A stretch of 64,000 nt of DNA from Leptodactylus fallax (Eukaryota; Chordata; Amphibia; Anura; Leptodactylidae): assembly GCA_947044405.1 (NCBI GenBank), contig CAMRHE010000169.1:3472501-3536500 (forward strand), in the 5' to 3' direction. How positions within the stretch are numbered: position 1 is the first letter of the stretch; each line of letters opens with the position of its first letter. The position numbers and the translations under genes are program-made. Shown here piece after piece: positions 55,880-64,000 of this stretch. The notes beneath the pieces were generated by a model. That model made no database searches and was not told the DNA's origin. It saw only the letters and a program-made list of their open reading frames with translations.

Positions 55880-56510
55880 TCTCAGTGCCCCCATATTCAG
55901 TAGAATGGCCCCTTCAGTGTCCCACATGTAATTTAAAGGCCCCCATACTGCTCCCACATATAATATAATGGCCTCTTCTCTCAGTGATGTTTAAAGGGCA
56001 AGTGGTAAGCTGGATTCGTTGCTTATCACCAGTGCAGATAAAGGGTACAATGGGCTTCAGGCTGTTCAGAAAATGCAGCCAACCTCTCATTCGTGCCAAA
56101 GATCCCTGTGACAGAATAATGTCCCATAGCGACCCTCCATGCAGTTTAATGTCCCATAGCAGCTCCTCCACAAAGCATAATGTCCCATAGTGGCACCCAT
56201 ACAGTAAAATGTCCCATAGTGGCCCTTCCATACAGCATAATGTCCCATAGTGGCCCCTATACACAGTATAATGTCCCATAGGAGCAGTCTAGATAGTGTA
56301 ATGTCCCATAGTGGTCCCTCCACATAGCATAATGTCCCCCAGTGGCACCTATACAGTATAATGTCTCATAGTGACCTCATACAGTAAAATGTCTCTTAAT
56401 GGCCCCATACAGTATAATGCCCCATCGTAGCTCCTATACAGTATGTTGTCTCATAGTGGTCCCCATACAGTATAATGTCCTATAAAGACCCTCCACACAG
56501 TCCCCAGCAC
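55880..56510. repeat. About 30-bp tandem array in intron 5
   Basis: Units of the form AATGTCCCATAGTGGCCCCT followed by ATACAGTAT, about 17 imperfect copies. The unit is related to the arrays at 2910 and 57470. Confidence 0.88.
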
Positions 56511-56801
56511 TCTAGTGTCTGCTGCCAAAACCCATTCAGTCGTGCACCATGTCTCAATCCAAAGGAAGCCCTCTGCCCCACTTGACCACTGAGGCCAATC
56601 AGCGGTCACTGGAGAGGGACCAGTGACATGGTGAGTGACATCTTCAGTCCCTATCCAGCAAACACTGAGGCTGCTTACTGGCCTCAGCAGTCATGTGAGG
56701 TGCAGGGCTTCTGGGGAATGAGGCAAAATGCGTGACCGAATGGGCTGCATTGGCAGACATCAGAGCACCAGTGACAGGTGAGAATATTTTTTTTTTTATG
56801 C

Positions 56802-56951
56802 GGCTCCCTGTTCTCTTCGGTGCTTCTGCCTGACGTCAGAGAGTACGTCGGCATCATGATGCATAATGACACCGTCGTAACCCATATTACCCCTGAGCCC
56901 CAATCAGTGGTCTCTGTCATCAGGCAGAAGCGTCAAAGCGAACAGAGAGCC
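56802..56951. repeat. Inverted repeat, arms about 42 bp
   Basis: GGCTCCCTGTTCTCTTCGGT with CTTCTGCCTGACGTCAGAG at left; CTCTGTCATCAGGCAGAAGC and CGAACAGAGAGCC at right. Confidence 0.7.
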
Positions 56952-57469
56952 ACACTGGAGTCCAGGGGAGGCGAGTAACATTGTTTGTTGTATTTAATCA
57001 CCTCACCTGGGCCTCTGATCATTATACAAACCCCTGAGTATAATAATAGAAGTTTCGTTTCGGATGTTTTCAGTCCAAACAAAACCGTTGAATGAGTTTG
57101 CTCAAGTGCCGCCTGAGGCGAGATACTCGTCTCATGGCAGATGTGGCCCTGTCTGCTAATTATACTCTGAGGGTCTGAAGAGACTCCAGAGCAGGGGTGT
57201 CAAAGTCATTTTCTCCGGGGGCCATTTCAACCTCACGGGGTACCTTGAAGGGCCAAGATTATTTTACACATATATAAAAGTAACTTCTCCTTAACAGATA
57301 AGCGAGCTATTAAGCAGTAGTTACATTTGTACATTACTACTGTTACAATCAGCCCTTTGAGGTCAACCAGGAAGAACATAATGTATTGTTAAAACCTAAG
57401 ACATTGGCATGTTACTTACTATCCTCATCCTTTTCTGAATATATAAAAAAATTAAGCACTATACAAATA

Positions 57470-57830
57470 CTGTTTACCCCTGCAAACGGTATTATGCTCT
57501 ATAGTTGCCTCTGCACACGGTATTACGCCCCACAGCAGCCCCTGCACACGGTATTATGCTCCATAGTTGCCCCTGCACACGGTATTATGCTCCATAGTTG
57601 CCCCTGCAAACGGTATTATGCTCAATAGTTGCCCCTGCACACGGTATTATGCTCCATAGTGGCCACTGCACACGTTATTATGCTCCATAGTGGCCCCTGC
57701 AATCGGTACTATGCTCCTTAGTGGCCCCTGCATTGGTATTATGCCCCATAGTGGCCCCTGCAAACGGTATTATAGTCCATAGTGGCCCCTGCACATGGTA
57801 TTATGCCCCATAGTGACCCCCCCACCCATG
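57470..57830. repeat. 30-31 bp tandem array
   Basis: Around 12 units like CGGTATTATGCTCCATAGTT with GCCCCTGCACA; the same unit as the array at 2910-3470. Confidence 0.92.
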
Positions 57831-58482
57831 AACTATTATTATACTCTGGGGTCTTTTCAGACCCCTGAGTATAATGATCGGAGACCCAGGTGGTGACAAA
57901 CATAAAAATCAGTTTTACTTACCTGGGCCCCGGTGCGCTCCCTGCGTTCGGCCTTCTTCAATGTCGCACAGACCGGTGTCGCGACATAATGACGTCGGCC
58001 TGGCTCACGTGACGCCTGGGACGTCACCAAAGAAGGCCGAAGCCGGCTGGGAGCAGCATCGGATCGCCGGAGAGGTGAGTAACTCTGGTTTTTATGTTTA
58101 TCACCTCCCTGGGTCTCCGATTATTATACTCTGGGGTCTGAAAAGCCCCCGGAGTATAATAATAGTAGTATTTGATGGGGTTCGCCAGCCGCGGCCTCAC
58201 TTACCATCCCCGCTCCTGCACACAGCCGCTTCTGCGTCCCATAGCAGAAGGGGAAGCGGGGGCGGCCACGACCAGCAGCGGGGATCGGTAAGTAAATAGG
58301 CCGTTACATGCCGGGGATACTCCAGCAGGCAACGGCCTATTTATATATACATAAAAAAAACTTATCTTCACCTACCTGCGATGCCTTGATGCAGCTGCCG
58401 CTTCCTCTTCTTGTCTGCGTGTCAGCGTAGGAGGCGCGATGACGTCATTGTATCGCCGCCTGCACTGACATGCAGAGGTCTT

Positions 58483-58556
58483 GTAAACCAGCCCAGGACA
58501 GGTATCGCGTAGCTTTGTTTTGTTTTTTTAAGCGGCCTGTCCTGGGCTGGTTTACA
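58483..58556. repeat. Perfect 20-bp hairpin
   Basis: GTAAACCAGCCCAGGACAGG and its exact reverse complement CCTGTCCTGGGCTGGTTTAC, separated by about 34 T-rich bases. Confidence 0.92.
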
Positions 58557-59371
58557 TTACATAATGTACATAGACAATAAAAAATGCCGCGGCCCTGCGG
58601 GCCAGATAAGTGCCGGGCCGGATAACAGAAGGCAGCGGGCCAGATTCGGCCTGCGGGCCTTGTGTTTGACACCTGTGCTCCAGAGTATAATAGTAGTTTG
58701 TGGGTGGCAAACCCTATGAACTATCATTATGGGGGGTGGCGCTATCAGTGGCATATTCCCATGGAGGTGCACATACCGTATTTTGAGAACAACTGCGCTA
58801 GAATATAGTGACATATTGGTAACTGGCCAGATAATACTGTAGCGATTCATTTGTAAATGAAATTCTAAAAAACTTAATTAATTTCAATAGCCAACATTTT
58901 CTTTGACACAAACAAGCTAATGGGTGCACATTTTGAATATTGTCAGGAGCACATCTCCTGTGCATAACGGGAGCTGTTTTGCCATCAATGATGAGTTTTC
59001 AGCCTGCATAAAGGTGGTGCAGACTGTACCACGGCCACCAGTGCCTTTACTGATTACCGGCCTTCTCTTATTACTAGCTGCACAGTGACCTACAAAACTG
59101 TGTGGCCAGTAATAAGGGAAAGCCAGTAATCAGTTACAACTTTTATTTACTTAAAGGGTTAAGCCCATCATCAGGCTCATATTTAAAGTGTAACTAAACT
59201 TTCGGACAACTTTTGATTTTCTGGCAGTATTTGTGTAATTAATACATTTTGTAATATACTTTATTAACAAATTTTGGATCCTTTCTGTGAAATCCTTGCT
59301 TCTGTATTAAGACCTGTTTCTGCTTCTCACTGAATGTTACGGAATGAGTATGGGGCTGTGTAATAAGAGGG

Positions 59372-59642
59372 TAGGTGAGGGTCACTTCAAACAGTTATAT
59401 CTCGGACATCATAAAACATACTTGCTTTTGGTGTAATATGAAAGAGGAGATTATTTTCTTTCATATGACACTAAAAATCTCAATCCTGACTGTGTTTTCA
59501 ATCAGTGATATCTCTGTAAATAATATAGATAGCACTCTAACCTTAGTGTCATATGAAAGAAGAGAATCTCCTCTTTCATGTGACACCAAAAGCAAGTTTG
59601 TATGTTTAACGCCTGAGATATAACTTGTTTGAAGTGACCCTC
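59372..59642. repeat. Palindrome, arms about 95 bp
   Basis: GGTCACTTCAAACAGTTATA...AAGAGGAGATTATTTTCTTT at left is mirrored by AGAGAATCTCCTCTTTCATG...TTGTTTGAAGTGACC at right. Confidence 0.85.
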
Positions 59643-59676
59643 CCCACCCTTATTTTCTCTACATTTCAAACAGCCT

Positions 59677-60118
59677 GAACAGTAATACCTCATACATTCG
59701 TGAGGTTACGTTCCAGAGCCAGTCGCAGATTACGAGGATTTGCGAATGTTTGGTACATGCGCTTACAAGCGCTTACAATGCTAACTGATGCCAGTTTCTA
59801 AAGTTTAACCCCTAAATATTAAGAAACTTTACCCTAGAGTACTGTACAGTATACTAAAGTATACTGTACACTACTGTATACTAATACATTCATTCATTCA
59901 TTTTTCTTTTCCACTCACAGTAAAATGAAACCAATTACCGGGTACTGTACTGTACGTAACGAACGGGACGCTACTTCCCAATAACAAAGGTTTTTTTTTT
60001 TTAATTTCGCAGATCTGTGAAAAAACAGCAAAATCCTTATATGTTAGGTTCCAATAAAAATATTGCGAATCTGTGAATTCACAAATTCGGAAACGCGAGT
60101 GTACGAGGTATTACTGTA
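59677..60118. mobile_element. Tigger/pogo-like MITE
   Basis: Left end CAGTAATACCTCATACATTC and right end read inward CAGTAATACCTCGTACACTC. TA follows the right end; the left flank is AA rather than TA. The end sequence resembles Tigger/pogo transposons. No transposase. Confidence 0.7.
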
Positions 60119-60979
60119 CACCTTATACAAAGAGAAGCAGGGAACAGCTCTCAATAGACAAATAAAAAAGTTAAAAAAATGCAGAATTTCACAGAAAAGA
60201 GGAAAAACTTGTTAAGTATAAAGTATATTAATGTATTAATGACACAAATACTGCCAAAAAATTGTCCGAAAGTTTTAGTTATGCTAAGAACTGGAAGGCT
60301 GGAATCCCATGACGGCTGATCTCTGGACTTATGAAAAAGATTTTAAGAACTGGAAACTTTCATAACCCTTTCATGCCTTTGTTCATTTTTGTTTTTGCAT
60401 TTCCGTTTCTCCCTCTCCCCATTCCTAGAGCCATCATTTTTTCATTTTTCAGTTCACAAGATGGCTTATCATTTGCGGGACAAACTGTACTTTGTAATGG
60501 CACCATTCAATATCCTGTGCAATGTACTGGGAAGCTGGAAAAAATTTCTGAATGGAGTTGAATTGGAAAAAAAAATGCATTTGCGCCAATTTCTTATAGG
60601 TTTAATTTTTTGACGGCATTCACTATGTGGTAAAAATGACATGTTACCTGATTGCTCATACTATTCACTGCAATACTAATATATTGCAGTGAATAGTAAA
60701 ATCCATTCACTTCTATTACACGCTGCCTGCAGCGTGTAATAGATATGTTATAGTGACAAGCCTGGGAGCCTTTAATAGGCTACCGGCTGTAATGGCAACC
60801 GATGGCCGCCCTCCAATCACCAAGATGGTGGCGCAGATGGCGGCTGCGCACTTTAGATGCCACGGTCATGTTTAACAGCGGCATCTAAAGTGTTAACAGC
60901 TGCGATCGGTGTCAGCACTGATCGCAGCTGTTAGAGGCGGGTTCTGGCTGTATTATACAGCTGGCATCCATCGGGTATG

Positions 60980-61665
60980 GAGAGAGCTCAGCTGGCCCTT
61001 CTAATCAGCTTGTCGAGTTTACCTCTATCCCTGGTCAATATACTGCTCCCCCAGCAGGCCACTCCGAAGAAGATGGGTGATGCCACTACTGAGTTGAAAA
61101 AAGTCCTAAGACGTGCCCCCTGGACTCCAAAGGCTCTTAGCCTCCTAAGCAGGTAGAGCCTGCTGTGGACCTTCCTGTATAGGACCTCCATGTGATCTGC
61201 CCAGTCCAGCTTATTATAAGGGAGAACACCCAGGTACTTATAGGTGTTGACAATCTCAATGCCCGTCCCCTGGATGTTCACTGGTTTAGGAAGCTAGCTG
61301 CATTTATGAAAGTCTACTACCATCTCCTTGGTCTTCCCAGCATTAATCCTGAGATGATTCCGCTGGCACCAGTCCACAAAATCCCGGTTCAGTTCTCTGT
61401 ACTCCCTGTCATCTTCGTCTGTGATGAGGCCTACTATTGCAGAGTCATCAGAATACTTCTGTAGGTAGCAGCTAAATGAGTTGCACCTAAAATCTGCAGT
61501 GTACAGTGTGAAGAGGAAAGGGGCAAGAACTATACCCTGAAGTGCCCCCGTATTACAGATCACGGTATCTGGTACACAGTCCCGAGCTCTCACATACTGA
61601 GGTCGATTTGTTAGGTAGTCTAGGCTCCAATTGGAGAGGTGTTGGTCCACTCCAACAAGGGCCAA
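60980..61665 (-). pseudogene. Rex1-like LINE reverse-transcriptase fragment
   Basis: Two minus-strand frames join across a break near 61285. The first (61294-61665) has WSLDYLTNRPQYVRARDCVP, TGALQGIVLAPFLFTLYTAD and YSDDSAIVGLI, where the catalytic YADD is YSDD. The second (60988-61281) has IEIVNTYKYLGVLPYNKLDW and LYLLRRLRAFGVQ. These blocks fit Rex1/Babar LINEs, common in fish and amphibians. Upstream domains are absent, so this is a truncated copy. Confidence 0.85.
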
Positions 61666-61872
61666 TATCTACAAGAATAAAAGGGATGATCTGACTTCTG
61701 TGAATTACATGTCATGTAGTTTTTTTATGTCCATAGACCAAATGAGGTATGTCATATTGTATATAATACCTAATGTTTAGTAAACTATAATAAAAAGCTA
61801 AAATATAAATTATATAATTTGATATACAAATGATATGAACATATGTCATTCCTTTCCTGCTGTGTTTATCAG

Positions 61873-62002
61873 ACAGCAGCCCACCATTTTATTATGATGG
61901 ATATAAGACCAGGCAGATGGTACCAGTTTCGGGTGGCTGCAGTTAATATGCATGGAACACAAGGTTTTACCGTACCAAGTAAACACATCCATTCCACCAG
62001 AG
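61873..62002 (+). CDS. ANOS1: Anosmin-1 coding exon 6 (second half of fibronectin type III domain 1)
   Basis: A 130-base exon encoding residues 233-275 plus one base of the next codon. The translation reads [20 protein letters not shown] then [20 protein letters not shown], matching human [20 protein letters not shown] and VAAVNVHGTRGFTAPSKHF. The [11 protein letters not shown] stretch is the conserved F/G-strand core of a fibronectin type III domain. The acceptor is GTTTATCAG and the donor AGAG|GTAAGA in phase 1. Coding exon 7, with the next fibronectin domain, is not found in the remaining 2 kb, so the gene runs off the right edge. Confidence 0.93.
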
Positions 62003-62954
62003 GTAAGAACAACATATGTATGTACATTGTAAATTTACCTAATGCATCCCTGTTTTCTTTGCTCAATACATAAATCCCAAAGTAACCCAATATCTGTAAA
62101 TCTATAACTTGCTCTGCAACAGAAGAACAAACTAACCTTTAGATTTTGTAACATTATTTCCACACTCTTATCTTAGTTCTGAAAACATGCATGTCTACAA
62201 CTTTAGAAATGCAGAGATCCTCTGCACTTTTTATAGTTTACGATATTTGTAGCTGTATGAGTTTCCACTGTGATTCTGAAAGTAGAATTATACCTATGTA
62301 TGCTTTAGGTAAGGGATATTGGATTGTGAAAACATATATTTGCTGAATTTATACACAACAAAGACATATTGCTTTTGGCTATGTGCACACTAGTTATTTT
62401 AATCTGCAAAAGTTGCAATTTCATTTTGTAGACTGAGGAATGATGCCAGCTCACTTGGGACCAAGAATACCATTAGAACAGTGTATTTCCAACCCATTAA
62501 AAAAATTATAGTTCTGACACTTGTACAGCATGGTTTCTGGCAGGTCACAGCCTACAGCTATATAGTAATCAAATTCAGAGGTCATTTCAGCTTGTTGCAC
62601 CACATACAGCATCATTTTATTCATTGTTTTGCCATTGTGTGTGAATAAGGTTTCCGTGACATAAAACCTACTGTACGACACCTGTATTTTTGCAGATGCA
62701 AGTTAACATAGTTTTCTTACTATTTAAAAAAAAATGACTTGTAGCTTTTTAATCTACAGATTTACATGAAACTTGTCCGTACATCACAATCTATGAAATA
62801 TGAAAATGTTGCAAAATTTAAATTACACGGGGACCCTATTTAAGGGTAACATATGACAGCCACAGGTCTTTACTCCTAGTATCCAAAATGGATGCAGTAT
62901 ATCTGCAGTTTGGTTGTTTTAAGTGTTGAAAGAATACATTGGACAAATAGCTAA

Positions 62955-63085
62955 TGAGGCTGGTGTATTTATGAGGAGAGCACCATCCCAGGACTCAGGG
63001 AGGTAAGGTAATCGATAGGTTGTGCATGCACATACTGCAAAGAGGGGCAGGTGGAGCTGGGAAGAGTGCTCTCCTCATGAATATA
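62955..63085. repeat. Foldback, about 24-bp arms
   Basis: ATTTATGAGGAGAGCACCAT at left and GAGTGCTCTCCTCATGAAT at right are near-perfect inverted copies. Confidence 0.75.
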
Positions 63086-63286
63086 CTAGTACACATAGAC
63101 CATGAGTCTGGTGTGCTTTCACAATGTTTCTAGTAGCCAAATGGCAAACATTTTTATGGCATTTTAGTTACTAAGAGTACAGAGCTATAGCTGCAATATT
63201 CTGGCCTATCCCAGTAGAAATATTAAAGGGATGGCGATGTATGAATAAATTATGAAAACAAGTATTTACTGTATATGTTCTAAGCA

Positions 63287-63730
63287 GGTGTGGAAAATTC
63301 TGAAAAGTAGCAAAATAAATGTCAAAAATAGAAGTGTTAATAGTTTATTTTTGTCAATTAACTAAATGTAAAGTGAATGAACAAAAGAGAAATCTATATC
63401 AAATCAATATTTGGTGTGACCAACCTTTGGAGCAGGAGTCCTAAAATTGATGGCCCTCAGAGAGTCCTCATGTCATCATTGAGTCTGTTTGGGATTAAAT
63501 GAAGACATAGAGGGATTTCAGCAAGCCTACAGCTACAGGATATCTGTGGTTAGTTTTCCAAGATGTTTGGAACAACTTCCCTGCCAAGTTCCGTCAAAAA
63601 CTGTGTGCAAGTGTACCTAGAAGAATAGATGCTCTTTAGAAGGCAAAGGGCGGTCACACCAAATATTGATCTGTTTTTGAATTGTCTTTAGTTCGTTCAC
63701 TTAATCTGTTACTTTTTCCACTCCTGTACA
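63287..63730. mobile_element. Tc1-like remnant with large internal deletion
   Basis: The ends are inverted: CAGGTGTGGAAAATTCTGAA at left and, read inward, CAGGAGTGGAAAAAGTAACA at right. The subterminal AATCAATATTTGGTGTGACC is mirrored by GGTCACACCAAATATTGATC. The interior (63480-63650) keeps the 3' end of a transposase-like sequence with stops. TA follows the right end. Confidence 0.75.
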
Positions 63731-64000
63731 TGGCAGGTCATCTTTAACTAGTTAATGACCACACCATTCCCGAGAAATTATTTCTGTTAGTTTCAACAAC
63801 TAATATGCTAATGAAGCTCTGTACTGTCAGGAGTGTGATCCCAGACTGTCTGCTTAAGTGAAGAGCCTATTTAGAATATTGAGTGCTAAAACTAACAGCA
63901 CTTATTGCTCAGGAATGGTGGGGACTAGAGAAAAATTCCAACTGCGCCAGAATCAGTGGATCAGCACCTACTGAAGTATGCAAAGAATTGGTGGATGTGG

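Larger units (their letters stand above)
57192..58677. mobile_element. hAT element 5 with array and hairpins
   Basis: A perfect 8-bp duplication CTCCAGAG flanks it (57184-57191, 58678-58685). Left end CAGGGGTGTCAAAGTCATTT; right end read inward CACAGGTGTCAAACACAAGG. Inside: tandem array 57470-57830, palindromes at 57838 and 58122, the CpG-rich segment 57940-58460 and a hairpin at 58483-58556. Apart from the ends, its interior closely matches hAT element 1, although the terminal repeats differ. Confidence 0.92.
59187..60290. mobile_element. Inverted-repeat element holding two smaller elements
   Basis: The outer arms (59187-59305 and about 60177-60290) are inverted copies: ACTAAACTTTCGGACAACTT at left and, read inward, ACTAAAACTTTCGGACAATT at right, continuing through GGCAGTATTTGTGT.ATTAAT. 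Between them are a palindrome (59372-59642) and a Tigger-like element (59677-60118). No protein is encoded. Confidence 0.75.
55466..61872 (+). other. ANOS1: ANOS1 intron 5
   Basis: A 6.4-kb intron with a tandem array (55880-56510), a hairpin (56802-56951), a hAT element (57192-58677), nested inverted-repeat elements (59187-60290) and a Rex1-like fragment (60980-61665). The stretch 60300-60960 is a repeat-like region with several short inverted repeats and no coding support. Confidence 0.8.
62003..64000 (+). other. ANOS1: ANOS1 intron 6, 5' part
   Basis: Intron sequence running off the window. It contains a foldback (62955-63085) and a Tc1 remnant (63287-63730). From 62010 to 62950 I see nothing else. 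Confidence 0.7.

Noticed and set aside
57470..57830. Second CRISPR-like array
   Set aside because: Same minisatellite unit with point differences, inside a hAT element.
60331..60613. Two overlapping plus-strand frames in intron 5
   Set aside because: Short, no similarity, no splice context; they lie in repeat-like intron sequence.
61873..62002. Exon 6 as part of a separate fibronectin-domain gene
   Set aside because: The sequence and phase continue exon 5 exactly as in anosmin-1, so a separate gene is unnecessary.
1..64000. A previously undescribed defence, biosynthetic or regulatory system
   Set aside because: Everything with coding signal is either ANOS1 or transposon-derived. I found no unexplained conserved gene cluster.

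Overview
This is vertebrate nuclear DNA, most likely from an amphibian (a frog other than Xenopus is my best guess). Coding sequence is sparse, introns are kilobases long with GT/AG borders, and most of the window is transposable elements. Taken together, L2, L1, Rex1, DIRS, Ty3, Tc1, hAT, TTAA-type and PIF/Harbinger-like elements fit an anuran. I saw no bacterial, viral or plasmid genes.

The only host gene I can support is the 5' half of ANOS1 (KAL1, anosmin-1) on the + strand. It has six coding exons: 25443-25634 (start codon, signal peptide, first cysteines), 29736-29783, 36869-36931, 52899-53106 (whole WAP four-disulfide core), 55281-55465 and 61873-62002 (together the first fibronectin type III domain). 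The exons join in frame into about 275 residues. The other fibronectin domains and the C-terminus lie beyond the right edge. Positions 1-25442 look like upstream intergenic DNA.

Upstream layout: an L2 3' tail (1-405); a hAT element with 8-bp target duplications (1985-4282) holding a 30-bp tandem array and perfect hairpins; a 5'-truncated L2 (about 4700-6103); a truncated L1 on the minus strand (7292-9198); a second hAT (9223-16565) with an almost complete minus-strand L1 inserted in its array (9848-16229), itself interrupted by a TTAA-flanked MITE (12264-13020); a Tc1 element (19823-21424); and small MITEs up to exon 1.

Intron layout: introns 1 and 2 hold many MITEs of one family, a small hAT (29278-29612) and a DIRS retrotransposon (32186-35430) inserted in one of those MITEs. 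Intron 3 (16 kb) holds a second copy of the first Tc1, then a minus-strand L1 (41840-48788) carrying a Ty3 LTR element (41859-44764), a large foldback (45791-46582) and a nearly intact Tc1 (47208-48479), then a long L2 (about 49270-52630). Intron 4 holds a hAT with a solo LTR inside. Intron 5 holds another array, a hAT (57192-58677), nested palindromes and a Rex1 fragment. Intron 6 holds a foldback and a Tc1 remnant.

I found no new enzymatic or defence system. The most informative features are the nested insertions whose boundaries can be read to the base: the DIRS element with its internal complementary region and an empty-site comparison, hAT elements that repeatedly carry the same 30-bp minisatellite, and a 57-bp duplication that breaks the symmetry of an LTR pair. 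Family names come from motifs and terminal structure read by eye; no database search was run.
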